Shown one piece after another: positions 14,700 through 27,502 of a stretch of 38,317 nucleotides of DNA; position 1 is the first letter of the stretch, and every line of letters starts with the position of its first letter. The DNA is taken from assembly GCF_000468495.1 (NCBI RefSeq), contig NC_022444.1, forward strand, positions 2,006,194 through 2,044,510, written 5' to 3'. The notes below the pieces were generated by a model, which made no database searches, was not told where the DNA came from, and was given only the letters and a program-made list of their open reading frames with translations. The translations under genes were made by a program, and so were the position numbers. The DNA is from Megalodesulfovibrio gigas DSM 1382 = ATCC 19364 (GTDB lineage: Bacteria; Desulfobacterota; Desulfovibrionia; Desulfovibrionales; Desulfovibrionaceae).

Positions 14700-17216
14700 C
14701 TACTTCACCACCACGCTGACCAGTTTGCCCGGCACGTAGACCACTTTCTGCACGGTCTTGCCGTCCAGGTGCTTTTGCACGTTGGGTTCGGCCAGGGCCA
14801 GGGCCTTGATGACGTCTTCGGCGATGTCCGGGGCCACGTCCAGGCGGGCGCGCAGCTTGCCGTTCACCTGGACCACCACGGTGATGGCGTCCTTGACCAG
14901 GGCCGCGGGATCCACCGTGGGCCAGGGGGCGGCGGCCAGCAGATCCGCATGCCCAAGGCGGGACCAGCACTCCTCGCACAGGTGCGGGGTGACGGGCGCC
15001 AGCACCGTGAGCATGGTGGACACGGCCGAGGAGAGCACCCGCGCCCCGGCAGGGGACGCCAGCAGCGCATCCTTGCCCTGATAGATCTGGTTCACCAGCT
15101 CCATGACGGCGGCAATGGCCGTGTTGAACTGGAACTTCTCCCCGATGTCTTCCGCCACCTTCTGGATGGTCACGTGTTCCTTGTGACGCAGTTCGGCAGC
15201 CTCGGGCAGGCCGGCCTCGGCCACGTCGGCCGTGGTGGAGCCGGCGGCGGACAGGGCGGGCAGCGAGTGCCTGAGTTCGTCGATGAGCCGCCAGACGCGC
15301 TGCACGAAGCGGAAGGAGCCCTCAATGCCGGTATCGCTCCAGTCAAGATCGCGCTCGGGCGGCGCGGCGAAGAGCAGGAAACAGCGCACGGCGTCGGCGC
15401 CGTAGCGGGCGGTCATCTCGTCCGGAGAGACGACATTGCCCTTGGACTTGCTCATCTTGGTCCCGTCCTTGAGCACCATGCCCTGGGCCAGCAGGGCCTT
15501 GAAGGGCTCGTCGAACTCCAGCCAGCCCAGATCGCGCAGGGCTTTGACGAAGAACCGGGAGTACAGCAGGTGGAGGATGGCATGCTCCACGCCGCCGATG
15601 TACTGATCCACGGGCAGCCAGTATTTGAGGGCCTCGGGATCAAAGGGCCGGCCGTGCTCCCACGGCGCGCTGTAGCGGATGTAATACCAGGAGGACTCCA
15701 CAAAGGTGTCCATGGTATCGGTCTCGCGGCGGGCAGGCTTGCCGCAGCGGGGGCAGGGAGCCTGGACAAAGGGCGCGTAGTCCGGCAGGGGGGAGCGGCC
15801 GTCCTCGCGGGTTTTGACGTCCAGGGGCAGCACCACAGGGAGGTTTTCCTCTTTTTCGGGCACCACGCCGCAGTCGTCGCAGTACAGTACGGGGATGGGC
15901 GCGCCCCAGTACCGCTGACGCGAGATGTTCCAGTCCCGAAGCCGCCAGGTGACGGCCGGTTCGGCCTTGTCCTGACTCTGCAGATGCTCCACGATGGCCT
16001 TTTTGGCCTCTTCGTTGGGCTGGCCGTCGAAGGCGCCGGAATTGACCAGCACGCCGGGATCCACGTAGGCCGCGGTCATGGCGGCCGGGTCCAGGGTGTC
16101 GCCGGCGGGCTGAATGACCACCTGCATGGGCAGATCGTACTTGGTGGCGAATTCAAAATCGCGCTGATCATGCGCCGGCACAGCCATCACCGCACCGGTG
16201 CCGTAGCCCATGAGCACGAAGTTGGCCACCCAGATGGGCATGCGCCGTCCGGTGAGGGGGTTGATGCAGTACGCCCCGGTGAAGATGCCTTCCTTTTCCT
16301 GATCCTCGGCCCCGCGCTGCAGGCGGTCGGTATTCTTGACTTTGGTGCAGAAGGCGCGCACGGCCTCGGCGTTGGGGGAGTCCTTGATGAGCTGTTCCAC
16401 CAGGGGATGTTCCGCCGCCAGGGACATGAACGTGGCCCCGAAGAGCGTGTCCGGCCGGGTGGTGAAGACGCGGATGTTCGCGGTACCGTCCTCGGCGGGG
16501 CGTTCGAGATCAAAGCTGATGTACGCCCCGGTGGAGCGGCCGATCCAGTTGCGCTGCATGGAGACCACGCGCTCGGGCCAGCCCTGTTCCAGGGTGTCCA
16601 GATCATCCAGCAATTCCTGGGCATAGTCCGTGATGCGCAGGAACCACTGGGTCAGATCCCGCTGGACCACCTGCGAATCGCAGCGCCAGCACTGCCCGTC
16701 GATGACCTGTTCGTTGGCCAGCACGGTGTGGCAGGTTTCGCACCAGTTTTGAGGCGCCTGCTTGCGGTAGGCCAGGCCTTTTTCCAGAAACTTGAGGAAG
16801 AACAGCTGCTCCCAACGGTAGTATTCGGGCACGCAGGTGGTCACCTCGCGCCGCCAGTCCAGGGAGTAGCCCATGCGCTGGAGCTGGACGCGCATGGTGT
16901 CGATGTTCTCGAAGGTCCAGCCGGCGGGGTGTACGCCGTGCTTGATGGCGGCGTTTTCCGCCGGCATGCCGAAGGCGTCCCAGCCCATGGGGTGCAGCAC
17001 GTTGAAGCCTTGCATGCGCTTGTAGCGGGCAAGGACATCGCCGATGGAGTAGACCCGGGCATGGCCGATGTGGATGCGGCCTGAGGGATAGGGGAACATC
17101 TCCAGGACGTAATACTTGGGCCTGGAGGGGTCTGTTTCGCAGTGAAAGACCTTGCGTTCTTCCCAAATGCCTTGCCATTTGGCTTCGATGGACTCTGGAG
17201 AGTAGCCTTCCTGCAT
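14700..17216 (-). CDS. leuS: Leucyl-tRNA synthetase
   Basis: This class I aminoacyl-tRNA synthetase charges tRNA-Leu (EC 6.1.1.4). The 838 residues are typical of the bacterial form. The HIGH box is at residues 49-52 within [13 protein letters not shown]. The KMSKS loop is [13 protein letters not shown]. The CP1 editing region contains [11 protein letters not shown] and [21 protein letters not shown], including the editing-site Asp. Zinc-like CxxC pairs (CETCHTV, CWRCDS, CPRCGKP) are present. It is downstream of an uncharacterised 177-residue gene within the long operon. AAAGGT lies upstream of the ATG. Confidence 0.98.
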   Translation of the reverse strand: MQEGYSPESIEAKWQGIWEERKVFHCETDPSRPKYYVLEMFPYPSGRIHIGHARVYSIGDVLARYKRMQGFNVLHPMGWDAFGMPAENAAIKHGVHPAGWTFENIDTMRVQLQRMGYSLDWRREVTTCVPEYYRWEQLFFLKFLEKGLAYRKQAPQNWCETCHTVLANEQVIDGQCWRCDSQVVQRDLTQWFLRITDYAQELLDDLDTLEQGWPERVVSMQRNWIGRSTGAYISFDLERPAEDGTANIRVFTTRPDTLFGATFMSLAAEHPLVEQLIKDSPNAEAVRAFCTKVKNTDRLQRGAEDQEKEGIFTGAYCINPLTGRRMPIWVANFVLMGYGTGAVMAVPAHDQRDFEFATKYDLPMQVVIQPAGDTLDPAAMTAAYVDPGVLVNSGAFDGQPNEEAKKAIVEHLQSQDKAEPAVTWRLRDWNISRQRYWGAPIPVLYCDDCGVVPEKEENLPVVLPLDVKTREDGRSPLPDYAPFVQAPCPRCGKPARRETDTMDTFVESSWYYIRYSAPWEHGRPFDPEALKYWLPVDQYIGGVEHAILHLLYSRFFVKALRDLGWLEFDEPFKALLAQGMVLKDGTKMSKSKGNVVSPDEMTARYGADAVRCFLLFAAPPERDLDWSDTGIEGSFRFVQRVWRLIDELRHSLPALSAAGSTTADVAEAGLPEAAELRHKEHVTIQKVAEDIGEKFQFNTAIAAVMELVNQIYQGKDALLASPAGARVLSSAVSTMLTVLAPVTPHLCEECWSRLGHADLLAAAPWPTVDPAALVKDAITVVVQVNGKLRARLDVAPDIAEDVIKALALAEPNVQKHLDGKTVQKVVYVPGKLVSVVVK

Positions 17217-17241
17217 GAGCGGGGACCTTTGCTCGGGCGCG

Positions 17242-17775
17242 TTAGCGTCCGCGTTTGTCTTTTTTGAAGAGGGAGGAGAGGATGCCGCCGGACTTTTGGG
17301 GCTGGGTCAGCAGTTCCTGTTCCCGTTTGTCGAAGTCGTATTCCGTCGCCGTACGGACGTGGGCGCACTGGTGTTCCCAGAAGGCCACGCCCTTGGCGAT
17401 TTCCTGTCGTTCAATGCCCACCTGCACCAGCACCACGCTGTCCAGGTGATAGTGGGGCCAGAAGGCCAGGCCCCAGCGCTTCATGACTTCCACAATATAG
17501 CGGTTCAGGGCCCGGCCCAGGGTATGGCTGTCCAGCCACCAGTGGGTCCAGCCCAGGTGCTGCAGCGTGTTGGCCATCTTGGGGGCCCATTCTTCGATGC
17601 AGTCCATTTCCGGGGGGACTTCGCAGGCCAGCTCGAAGGTTTGCCCTCCCCTGGGCGTGGGCGAGGAATAGCCCGTGGTGCTGAACTGCCGCAGGCCCGG
17701 GATGGCCTTGACATACACCCGCCGATATTCTGGAGGGGCAAGGAGCCCGTCCTTGATGAAGCCGATTTTCGCCAT
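17242..17775 (-). CDS. Conserved hypothetical protein between nusB and leuS
   Basis: The 177-residue cytoplasmic protein has no signal peptide or membrane helix. It is rich in aromatic residues in the middle ([39 protein letters not shown]) and ends in a basic tail ([11 protein letters not shown]). It starts 3 bases after the nusB stop and ends 25 bases before leuS, so it is co-transcribed with both. I do not recognise a domain. The gene slot between nusB and leuS may hold a lineage-specific protein in Desulfovibrio relatives. Codon use matches its neighbours. Confidence 0.8.
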   Translation of the reverse strand: MAKIGFIKDGLLAPPEYRRVYVKAIPGLRQFSTTGYSSPTPRGGQTFELACEVPPEMDCIEEWAPKMANTLQHLGWTHWWLDSHTLGRALNRYIVEVMKRWGLAFWPHYHLDSVVLVQVGIERQEIAKGVAFWEHQCAHVRTATEYDFDKREQELLTQPQKSGGILSSLFKKDKRGR

Positions 17776-17778
17776 GCC

Positions 17779-18270
17779 TCACGCCTTTGCGGCAGCATCC
17801 AGGATGCCGTTGACGAATGCGCCGGAGTTGTCGTCCCCAAAGGACTTGGCCAGCTCCACCGCTTCGTTGATGGCGACTTTCTTGGGAATGTCGCTTCGAT
17901 GGAGTATCTCATGCAACGCGAGGCGCAGGATGGTCAACTCTATCTTGGCAATTCGTCCCAGTTTCCAGTGCTGGGAGTGACGGACGATTTCTTCGTCCAG
18001 CTCTTTCATGCGCGCCCAGACGCCGTACGTCAGCTCCCAGCCGAATTCCTGGGAAAGCGGACCCAGCTGCAGCAACTCTTCGGCCGGGTCGTCGGCGTTC
18101 AGCTCGCCCAGGGGGGCCTTCAGGTAGCGTCGCTTGAGTTCCAGTTCGCTGGAGACGGGGGCAAAATTGAGCCCATACAACACCTGAAAGGCCCGCTGCC
18201 GGCCCAACCTGCGCGATTCCTGTTTGCCGCCCCCGGCATGACCCGAGGGACCTGCTGACGTGGTGGTCAT
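17779..18270 (-). CDS. nusB: Transcription antitermination factor NusB
   Basis: NusB binds boxA RNA with NusE (S10) in rRNA antitermination. The 163-residue all-helical protein has the RRLGRQRAFQVLYGL N-terminus and the conserved C-terminal IAKIELTILRLALHEIL and KKVAINEAVELAKSFGDDNSGAFVNGILD segments. A short Gly/Ser-rich N-terminal extension (about 17 residues) precedes the fold. It starts 3 bases after ribH; the ribH-nusB pairing is widespread in bacteria. Confidence 0.96.
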   Translation of the reverse strand: MTTTSAGPSGHAGGGKQESRRLGRQRAFQVLYGLNFAPVSSELELKRRYLKAPLGELNADDPAEELLQLGPLSQEFGWELTYGVWARMKELDEEIVRHSQHWKLGRIAKIELTILRLALHEILHRSDIPKKVAINEAVELAKSFGDDNSGAFVNGILDAAAKA

Positions 18271-18273
18271 TGC

Positions 18274-18744
18274 CTACAACTGCTCCAGCACCCGAATGGT
18301 TTCCAGCACGGCATGTGCCGCTTCCACGCCTTTGTTGCCAGCCTTGGAGCCGGCACGCTCGATGGCCTGCTCCAGGGAGTCCACGGTCAGCACGCCGAAG
18401 CCCACGGGCACGCCCGTATCCAGGGACACGGAGGCGATGCCTTTGGAGACTTCCGCCGACACGTAGTCAAAGTGCGGTGTGGCGCCGCGGATGACCGCGC
18501 CCAGGCAGACAACGCCGTCGTACTTGCCGCTGGCTGCGACCTTGCGGGTCACCAGGGGCATTTCGAAAGCGCCGGGAATGCGGATGATGGTCAAATCTTC
18601 CCGCGCTGCGCCGTGGCGCACCAGATAATCCACAGCCCCGCCCACCAGCTTGTCCACAATGAAATCGTTGAAGCGGCTGGCCACCAGGGCGAACCTGAGG
18701 CCCTTGGCATCCAGCATGCCTTCCACGGTCTTGATATGCAACAT
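18274..18744 (-). CDS. ribH: 6,7-dimethyl-8-ribityllumazine synthase
   Basis: This enzyme condenses 5-amino-6-ribitylaminouracil with 3,4-dihydroxybutanone 4-phosphate (EC 2.5.1.78), the penultimate riboflavin step. The 156 residues are normal. Motifs are [41 protein letters not shown] (catalytic His) and [26 protein letters not shown] lies 7 bases before ATG 18744. It is downstream of ribBA, whose product is one of its substrates. Confidence 0.97.
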   Translation of the reverse strand: MLHIKTVEGMLDAKGLRFALVASRFNDFIVDKLVGGAVDYLVRHGAAREDLTIIRIPGAFEMPLVTRKVAASGKYDGVVCLGAVIRGATPHFDYVSAEVSKGIASVSLDTGVPVGFGVLTVDSLEQAIERAGSKAGNKGVEAAHAVLETIRVLEQL

Positions 18745-18774
18745 GGTTGTCCCCTTGTTGTGCTCGATGAAAGA

Positions 18775-20025
18775 TTACGCGCCCGTGCTGTCGCCCGAGG
18801 TGCCATTGGTCCCGTTGCCGGGCAGATCCAGCAGGTGCCCCATCTTTTCCTTTTTGGTCAGCAGATATTCTGCATTTGTCTCGCAGGCGTTCATTTCGAT
18901 GGGCACCCGGTCCACCACCTCCAGGCCGTAGCCTTCCAGCCCCACGATTTTCTTGGGGTTGTTGGTCATCAGGCGCATCTTGCGCACGCCCAGGTCAACC
19001 AGAATCTGGGCGCCCAGGCCGTATTCGCGCAGGTCTGCCTTGAAGCCCAGGCGTTCGTTGGCTTCCACGGTGTCCAGCCCCTGATCCTGCAAGGCGTAGG
19101 CCTTGATTTTGTTGGAGAGCCCGATGCCCCGGCCTTCCTGGCGCATGTACAGGAGCACGCCCTTGCCCTCGCGCCCGATCATGCGCATGGCCTGCTGGAG
19201 CTGGCCGCCGCAATCGCAGCGCATGGAGCCCAGCACGTCGCCGGTAAGGCATTCGGAGTGCACGCGCACCAGCACGGGTTCGTCGCTGCTGATGTCGCCC
19301 TTGACCACGGCCAGATGGGTGCGGGTGTCGATGTCGGATTCAAAGGCGATGGCCTTGTAGTCGCCGCCGTAGCAGGTGGGCAGATTGGCCTCGGCCACGC
19401 GCCGCACGCTCAGGGATCCGGGCCGCATGCGGTAGCGGATGAGGTCGCGGATGGTGGCGATTTTGAGGTTCCACTTGTTGGCGAATTCGATGAGGTCCGG
19501 CATGCGGGCCATGTTGCCGTCTTCGCGCATGATTTCGCAAATCACCCCGGCGGCCTTGAGTCCGGCCAGGCGGGCCAGATCCACGCTGCCTTCGGTCTGG
19601 CCGGCGCGGGTGAGCACGCCGCCGGCCTGGGCCTTCAGGGGGAAGATGTGGCCGGGGGTGACGATGTCTTCGGCCTTGGCGTCGTCGGCCACGGCGGTGA
19701 GGATGGTGGTGGCGCGGTCATAGGCCGAGATGCCCGTGGTGACGCCCACGCGCGCCTCAATGGACACGGTGAACGGCGTGCCGAACTTGGAGGAGTTGGT
19801 GGTGGCCATCATGGGCAGCTTGAGGCGATCCACCAGCTGGGGGCCCATGGCCAGGCAGATCAGGCCACGGCCGTGGGTGGCCATGAAATTGATGATCTCG
19901 GGGGTGACTTTTTCCGCGGCGATGGCGAGATCGCCTTCGTTTTCGCGGTCTTCATCATCCACCAAAATGAGCATGCGGCCTTGGCGGAACTCTTCGATGG
20001 CCTCTTCTGGCGTGCAAACTGGCAT
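18775..20025 (-). CDS. ribBA: Bifunctional DHBP synthase / GTP cyclohydrolase II
   Basis: This enzyme makes both riboflavin precursors: the N-terminal domain (about 1-205) converts ribulose 5-phosphate to dihydroxybutanone phosphate (EC 4.1.99.12) and the C-terminal domain opens the GTP ring (EC 3.5.4.25). The N-terminal site is [17 protein letters not shown] plus THGRGLICL and HIFPL. The C-terminal domain has the zinc ligands [14 protein letters not shown] and the QEGRGIGL loop. The 416 residues include a Gly/Thr/Ser-rich tail. AAGGGA precedes ATG 20025. It is separated from ribE by about 99 bases containing a GGGCGGG-rich stretch and no riboswitch. Confidence 0.97.
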   Translation of the reverse strand: MPVCTPEEAIEEFRQGRMLILVDDEDRENEGDLAIAAEKVTPEIINFMATHGRGLICLAMGPQLVDRLKLPMMATTNSSKFGTPFTVSIEARVGVTTGISAYDRATTILTAVADDAKAEDIVTPGHIFPLKAQAGGVLTRAGQTEGSVDLARLAGLKAAGVICEIMREDGNMARMPDLIEFANKWNLKIATIRDLIRYRMRPGSLSVRRVAEANLPTCYGGDYKAIAFESDIDTRTHLAVVKGDISSDEPVLVRVHSECLTGDVLGSMRCDCGGQLQQAMRMIGREGKGVLLYMRQEGRGIGLSNKIKAYALQDQGLDTVEANERLGFKADLREYGLGAQILVDLGVRKMRLMTNNPKKIVGLEGYGLEVVDRVPIEMNACETNAEYLLTKKEKMGHLLDLPGNGTNGTSGDSTGA

Positions 20026-20124
20026 GGAATTCCCTTCTGGTCGGAGATCTGCGGCTGCGGCGGCCGAATTGGGCGGGCCAATTGGGGCGGGTGGATCGGG
20101 CGGACTGGAAGAACCAGGCGGGGA

Positions 20125-20781
20125 TCAAAACCCGTGGCTGCGCAGGAAGTCCTCGGTAATGGATGGTTTGGCTGGCTCCCCGTTCCAGGCGGCCAGCATT
20201 TTCTGCACGTATTTGGCGATGACGTCCGTCTCCATATTCACCTTGGAGCCCGGCGTCCAGCGACTGATGGTGGTTTCCGCAATGGTGGCGGGGATGATGT
20301 TCACGGCAAGCCAGTCGTCGCCGCAGCCGGTGACGGTCAGGGAGATGCCGTCCAGGGCCACGGATCCCTTGTCCACCACCTGCGGGCCGAAGGCTTGCGG
20401 AAAGCCCAGGGTGAAGCGGGTGGATTCGCCGTCGGGCCGTCGATCGGTCACCGTGGCGATGCAGTCCACATGCCCGGCCACCAGATGGCCGCCCAGGCGG
20501 TCGCCCACGGCGAGGGCGCGTTCCAGATTGACCATGTCGCCCTGGCGCAGCTGCCCCAGGGTGGTCAGGGACAAGGTCTGCCCCGAGGCGTACAGGCCGA
20601 AGCGCCGTTCGCCCACAATGCTGCCGGCTTCCACGGTGAGGCAGACGCCGTTCACGGCGATGCTTTCGCCCACGGTAAGCGTCGGCATGGGCGCGGCCGG
20701 TTCGATGACGAAGCGTCGCTCGTCGCCGCGGGCCTGCACCTGGAGCAGGCGGCCGGTAGTTTGCACAAGGCCGGTGAACAT
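20125..20781 (-). CDS. ribE: Riboflavin synthase alpha subunit
   Basis: This enzyme dismutates two lumazines into riboflavin (EC 2.5.1.9). The 218-residue protein starts with the invariant [10 protein letters not shown] and has two lumazine-binding barrels. The first carries [12 protein letters not shown] and the second [13 protein letters not shown], with GHLVAGHVD in between. Its ATG shares one base with the ribD stop (TGATG), so translation is coupled. The start at 20781 is fixed by the MFTG signature. Confidence 0.96.
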   Translation of the reverse strand: MFTGLVQTTGRLLQVQARGDERRFVIEPAAPMPTLTVGESIAVNGVCLTVEAGSIVGERRFGLYASGQTLSLTTLGQLRQGDMVNLERALAVGDRLGGHLVAGHVDCIATVTDRRPDGESTRFTLGFPQAFGPQVVDKGSVALDGISLTVTGCGDDWLAVNIIPATIAETTISRWTPGSKVNMETDVIAKYVQKMLAAWNGEPAKPSITEDFLRSHGF

Positions 20782-21968
20782 CAGGAGTTGTCCAAATCGG
20801 TTGCAGGTGCGGCGGCAGTGCCGGGCAGCACTGGTTTGCAGGTGATGAGCAGATCTGGGCCTACGGGACGGATATCCGTATACCGCAATGCCAGGGCTTC
20901 GTCCATGTGTTGCGGCGCGCGGCCGGAAAGCACGGGGGCGGCGTTGGCGTCTCCCAGCACTTTGGGGGCCAGGAAGAGCAGGAGTTCGTCGGCCATGCCC
21001 TGTTCCAGCAGGGAGCGGCCCAGGCTGCCGCCGCCTTCGCACAGCACATGATGACAACCCAGCTCCGTGCGCAGCAGGGTCAGGGCGGCGCGCAGATCCA
21101 GCCCGCCCACGGAACCCGGCGCCAGGGGCAGCCCCCAGACCGTGGCGCCGCATTCGCGCAGTTGGGTCGCAGCGTGGCCGGTGGCGATGGATTCGGGCGT
21201 GAGGAAAATGGTCTGGCTGGGGCGCGCATTCAGCAGCTGGCAGGCGGAGGAGGGTGGCGGCAGGGAGGAGGTCACCACCACGGCAAAGGGCTGGCAGCAC
21301 ATGTCGTGCCCTTCCAGCCGGCAGGTGAGCAGGGGGTTGTCCACCCGGAAGGTCTGCCCGCCGATCATGATGGCCTGCACCTGGGAGCGCAGCCGGTGCA
21401 CGTATTCACGGGCCGGCGGGCTGCTGATCCACTGGGAGTGCCCGGTGCGCGTGGCGATGCGGCCATCCAGGGTGGACGCCAGCTTGAGCAGGCACACCGC
21501 CCGGGACTGCTGCTGCCAGACGAGGAAGTCGGAAATCAGATCAAGACATTCCTGGGCGCAGATGCCGGTTTCCACGGTCACGCCGTGAGACTGCAGGAAC
21601 TCCAGCCCGCCGGCGGCCACGGGGTTGGGATCCCGCACGCCGATGACCACGCGCCGGATGCCGGCCTCCAGGATGGCCTCGGTGCAGGGCGGGGTCTTGC
21701 CGTGGTGGTTGCATGGCTCCAGGGTGACGTACAAGGTGCATTCGGCGAGGTTCACGCCGTGCTGGCGGGCGTCGGCGATGGCTTCCACCTCGGCATGGGG
21801 CTTGCCGTAGGCCGTGTGCCAGCCGCGTCCCACAATCTGCTCCCTGCGCACCAGCACCGCCCCCACACAGGGATTGGGCGCCGTGACAAAACGGCCGCGC
21901 CGGCCCAGGCGCAGGGCCTCGCGCATGTACAGGATGCAGGGGCTGGTTTCCGCAACGCAGGTGTTCAT
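20781..21968 (-). CDS. ribD: Bifunctional riboflavin deaminase/reductase RibD
   Basis: This enzyme performs the second and third riboflavin steps (EC 3.5.4.26 and 1.1.1.193). The N-terminal deaminase domain (about 10-150) has HAEVEAI and the zinc site [12 protein letters not shown]. The C-terminal reductase domain starts near [13 protein letters not shown] and includes [17 protein letters not shown] and [21 protein letters not shown]. At 395 residues it is slightly longer than average with a Pro/Ala-rich C-terminus. GGGGGAGG precedes the ATG. It lies 9 bases after the dCMP deaminase-like gene, leaving no room for an FMN riboswitch. Confidence 0.96.
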   Translation of the reverse strand: MNTCVAETSPCILYMREALRLGRRGRFVTAPNPCVGAVLVRREQIVGRGWHTAYGKPHAEVEAIADARQHGVNLAECTLYVTLEPCNHHGKTPPCTEAILEAGIRRVVIGVRDPNPVAAGGLEFLQSHGVTVETGICAQECLDLISDFLVWQQQSRAVCLLKLASTLDGRIATRTGHSQWISSPPAREYVHRLRSQVQAIMIGGQTFRVDNPLLTCRLEGHDMCCQPFAVVVTSSLPPPSSACQLLNARPSQTIFLTPESIATGHAATQLRECGATVWGLPLAPGSVGGLDLRAALTLLRTELGCHHVLCEGGGSLGRSLLEQGMADELLLFLAPKVLGDANAAPVLSGRAPQHMDEALALRYTDIRPVGPDLLITCKPVLPGTAAAPATDLDNS

Positions 21969-21977
21969 GCCTCCCCC

Positions 21978-22466
21978 TTATGCGCCGGGATGCGCAGCCA
22001 GCACGTGGCAGCAGACCCCGGCCTCGCGAAGCATGGCCTCGGCAAGGGGATCGGGGTACGGCTGGGCGTAGTAGATGGCCGTCACGCCGCAGTTTGCTAG
22101 TAATTTCGAGCAGATGAGGCAGGGTTGCGTGGTGCAGTAGATTTCCGCGCCCCGGATGGGAACGCCGTGCACCGCCGCCTGCACCAGAATGTTTTGCTCG
22201 GCGTGCAGGCCGCGGCAGATTTCATGCCGCTGGCCCGAAGGCACGCCGAGCTGTTCTCGCAGGCAACCCACATCCAGGCAGTGGGGCGTGCCCGAAGGCG
22301 CGCCGTTGTATCCCGTGGCCAGGATGCGCTTGTCTTTGACCGCAATGGCCCCCACCTTGCGCCTGAGGCAGGTGCTGCGCTCCGCCACCAGAAAGCAGAT
22401 GCGCATAAAGTATTCCGGCCAGGGCAGGCGCGGATCCTTCTGGGCGGCGTCAGGGAGGGGCTGCAT
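21978..22466 (-). CDS. Deoxycytidylate (dCMP) deaminase family protein
   Basis: This is a zinc-dependent deaminase that probably converts dCMP to dUMP for dTTP synthesis (EC 3.5.4.12). The 162-residue protein has [24 protein letters not shown], the zinc/proton-shuttle motif HAEQN and the PCLIC zinc ligands. These are hallmarks of the ComEB/dCMP deaminase group rather than cytidine deaminase. It sits 3 bases after glyA, which supplies methylenetetrahydrofolate for thymidylate synthesis, a sensible pairing. The ribosome binding site before ATG 22466 is weak. Substrate is by family. Confidence 0.9.
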   Translation of the reverse strand: MQPLPDAAQKDPRLPWPEYFMRICFLVAERSTCLRRKVGAIAVKDKRILATGYNGAPSGTPHCLDVGCLREQLGVPSGQRHEICRGLHAEQNILVQAAVHGVPIRGAEIYCTTQPCLICSKLLANCGVTAIYYAQPYPDPLAEAMLREAGVCCHVLAAHPGA

Positions 22467-22469
22467 GGG

Positions 22470-23711
<1,242 letters not shown>

Positions 23712-23720
23712 GGCGCACCC

Positions 23721-24965
<1,245 letters not shown>

Positions 24966-25102
24966 CGAATCACCTCATGAAAAAACATCCTCGACGCCGC
25001 GGAACAAGGCAAACTGGCAAAGACCGGCGCAACGAGGGAACGCTGGGTTGGCATGATGCATGACGTCCAGCTCCCGGCGGCCAGGCCTGCACAAGGCGGC
25101 GC

Positions 25103-25162
25103 GCCGGGGCTGGGCGTCTCCAGAATCAATGGCAATACCAAGGCGAAGAAGGCAGCCCCGGC
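25103..25162 (-). other. acpP-fabF intercistronic long stem
   Basis: A perfect 10-bp inverted repeat (25103-25112 with 25153-25162) encloses a 40-nt loop. One arm overlaps the acpP stop codon. It could protect or process the abundant acpP message. No T tract is present. Confidence 0.45.
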
Positions 25163-25392
25163 TATTGCTTGCTTCCGATGTAGTCGATGGCGTCCTGAAC
25201 CTTGAGCAGCTTCTGGGCGTCGTCGTCGTCGATTTCGATGCCGAATTCTTCTTCCATGGCCATGATCAGCTCGGTCAGGTCCAGGGAGTCGGCGCCGAGG
25301 TCTTCCACGAAGGCAGCTTCCGGTTTGACTTCATCTTCGGAGACGCCAAGCTGGTCAACGATGATCTTTTTGACTTTATCGGCTACGGACAT
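25162..25392 (-). CDS. acpP: Acyl carrier protein
   Basis: This small acidic protein carries growing acyl chains on a phosphopantetheine. The 76 residues contain the attachment Ser36 within [12 protein letters not shown], and the acidic recognition helix [13 protein letters not shown]. The start at 25392 (MSVADKVKK) has GGAG 7 bases upstream; a slightly longer frame is possible. It sits between fabG and fabF, the classic order. Confidence 0.97.
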   Translation of the reverse strand: MSVADKVKKIIVDQLGVSEDEVKPEAAFVEDLGADSLDLTELIMAMEEEFGIEIDDDDAQKLLKVQDAIDYIGSKQ

Positions 25393-25452
25393 AGGATTCT
25401 CCATGCTGCGCACGTCGTTTGAGGGTGAAAAACTTGGCCAATGGCCGGGATG

Positions 25453-26196
25453 TTACATGAACAGGCCGCCGTTCACAGCAAGCACCTGCCCGGTGATGTA
25501 CCGGGCCTGGTCGCTTGCCAGGAAGGCCACGGCCTGGGCCACGTCGTCCGGAGTGCCCACCCGCTTGAGCGGCACACGCGACAAAAACGCGTCCTTGGCC
25601 TGCTCGGAAAGCACGTGGGTCATGTCTGTCTCAATATACCCCGGGGCCACCGCGTTTACGGTGACGTTGCGGGGGGCCAGCTCCTGGGCCGCGGTTTTGG
25701 TCAGGCCGATGAGCCCGGCCTTGGCTGCCACGTAGTTGGCCTGGCCGGCGTTGCCGGTCTGCCCCACCACGGACGCAATGTTGACGATGCTGCCGGCGCG
25801 CTGCTTGGTCATGATTTTGGCCGCTTCCTGCAGACACCAGAACGCGCCCATGAGATTCACCTGCAGCACGCGCTCGAAATCTTCTGGCTTCATGCGCAGG
25901 ATGAGGCCGTCCTTGGTGATGCCGCCGTTGTTCACCAGCACGTCGAGGAAGACTTTTTCCTTGATGTGTTCGGCAAAGAAGGCAGCCACGGCCGGCTGGT
26001 CGGACACGTCCAGGGCAAAGGCCCTGGCCGAGCCGCCGGCAGCGGCGATGGTGGCCACCACTTCTTCGGCCAGCTCCGGGCGGCTGACATAGGTGAGATA
26101 CACCTGACGTCCGGCAGCAGCCAGCGCCAGGGCCACGGCCTTGCCAATGCCGCGGGATCCGCCGGTCACCAGTGCGGTCTTGGGCAATTCGCTCAT
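25453..26196 (-). CDS. fabG: 3-oxoacyl-ACP reductase
   Basis: This NADPH-dependent short-chain reductase acts on 3-oxoacyl-ACP (EC 1.1.1.100). The 247-residue protein has TGGSRGIGKAVA at the nucleotide site, NNGGITKDGL, the catalytic Ser in NIASVVGQTG and the YVAAKAG Tyr/Lys pair. The C-terminus ITGQVLAVNGGLFM is typical of FabG. No fabD is found between fabH and fabG, unlike many operons of this type. Ribosome binding site weak. Confidence 0.96.
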   Translation of the reverse strand: MSELPKTALVTGGSRGIGKAVALALAAAGRQVYLTYVSRPELAEEVVATIAAAGGSARAFALDVSDQPAVAAFFAEHIKEKVFLDVLVNNGGITKDGLILRMKPEDFERVLQVNLMGAFWCLQEAAKIMTKQRAGSIVNIASVVGQTGNAGQANYVAAKAGLIGLTKTAAQELAPRNVTVNAVAPGYIETDMTHVLSEQAKDAFLSRVPLKRVGTPDDVAQAVAFLASDQARYITGQVLAVNGGLFM

Positions 26197-26391
26197 GCGC
26201 TATCCAGTGGTTGTCGAGTTCGAGGGGGTTCCGGCTGCAAGGTGCGAGGGTTGCAGTTCCCAAATACGGGAAACGGTGCAGGCGGGATCTCCACAGCCCT
26301 GCGTGCCGTCTGGCAGCGTGGAATCACGTTGCTCCTACCTCAAACCTTCGCGGTTCGCAAACAAAAAATGCCTGCGCTCGCGCACCAGGGC

Positions 26392-27378
26392 CTAGAACTG
26401 CACCAGGCCTGCGCCCCAGGTGAGGCCGCCGCCGAAGGTGGTCAGCAGGGCCAGGTCGCCCCTCTTGATGCGGCCCAGCTGCCGGGCTTCTGCCAGGGCA
26501 ATGGCCACGGAGGCGGCGGAGGTGTTGCCGTAGCGATCCACATTGACGAACACCTTTTCCCGCGGCACGCCCATGCGGTCGCCCAGGGCCTCGATGATGC
26601 GCAGGTTGGCCTGATGGGGGATAAAGATATCCACATCGTCCAGGGTCTTGCCGCAGTTGCTCAGCACCTTGCTGCAGATGGCGTCCATGTTGCGCACGGC
26701 GTGCTTGAACACCTCGCGCCCGTTCATCTGCACGAAATATTCAGGACCCACCACGTCCCCGGCCCGGTAGGGGTGCCTGGAGCCGCCGCCGATGACGGTG
26801 AGGTGGTCGCCCACATTGCCGTCGCAGCGGAATTCCATGTCCAGGATGAGGCCTTCATCGTCGGCGCCCGTGGTCCGGGTGAGCACGGCGGCGCCGGCGC
26901 CATCACCAAAGAGCACGCAGGTGGTGCGGTCTTCCCAGTTGGTGCGGCTGGTCAGCGCGTCCACGGCCACCACCAGCACCACGGCGTTCTCCACCAGGCA
27001 CACCAGGCCGCGGCCCACCTGCATGGCGTTGAGATAGCCGGAGCAGGCGGCGTTGACGTCGATGGCCATCACCCCGTTCATGCCCATTTTGTTGGCCAGG
27101 GTGGTGGCGCAATTGGGGCAGACGAAATCCGGCGTGAAGGTGGCCACCACCACATGGGTGACGTCCTTGGCGGTGAAGCCGGCTTCCTTGAGGGCGTGTT
27201 CCACGGCGGGGATGGCCAGATCGGAGGAGGCTTCTCCCTCGGCGATGATGTGGCGCTCCCGGATGCCGGTGCGGGTGAGGATCCATTCGTCGCTGGTCTC
27301 GACCATGATCTCCAGCTCCGCATTGGTCAGCACACGGGAAGGGACGTTGAAGCCGAGGCCACGAATGACGATATCCAT
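26392..27378 (-). CDS. fabH: 3-oxoacyl-ACP synthase III
   Basis: This enzyme starts fatty-acid synthesis by condensing acetyl-CoA with malonyl-ACP (EC 2.3.1.180). The 328-residue form from MDIVIRGLGFNVPSRVLTN is the usual length. The catalytic triad is Cys in DVNAACSGYLNAM, His in FIPHQANLRI and Asn in RYGNTSAAS. The ATG at 27378 is chosen on family length; an ATG at 27414 would add 12 residues. Neither has a good ribosome binding site. A short GC hairpin followed by T6 lies just past the stop codon. Confidence 0.94.
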   Translation of the reverse strand: MDIVIRGLGFNVPSRVLTNAELEIMVETSDEWILTRTGIRERHIIAEGEASSDLAIPAVEHALKEAGFTAKDVTHVVVATFTPDFVCPNCATTLANKMGMNGVMAIDVNAACSGYLNAMQVGRGLVCLVENAVVLVVAVDALTSRTNWEDRTTCVLFGDGAGAAVLTRTTGADDEGLILDMEFRCDGNVGDHLTVIGGGSRHPYRAGDVVGPEYFVQMNGREVFKHAVRNMDAICSKVLSNCGKTLDDVDIFIPHQANLRIIEALGDRMGVPREKVFVNVDRYGNTSAASVAIALAEARQLGRIKRGDLALLTTFGGGLTWGAGLVQF

Positions 27379-27502
27379 GCTGCAGGAGGCGGGAACTCGG
27401 GAATTGTGTGTCATGGCGATCCAGATGGGGGCTTGTCCGCAGGACGAAACCGGCAGTGCGGCGCAGGGCACGGCAGGGACCGGGCGAGGGCGGAACCGTG
27501 AG

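Noticed and set aside
14691-17084. 797-codon plus-strand open frame opposite leuS
   Set aside because: Antisense shadow; leuS itself has all family motifs.
18313-21051. 912-codon plus-strand open frame opposite the rib genes
   Set aside because: Crosses four well-supported minus-strand genes; low-complexity His/Gly/Ala composition.
21969-21977. FMN riboswitch before ribD
   Set aside because: The gap is 9 bases, far too short.
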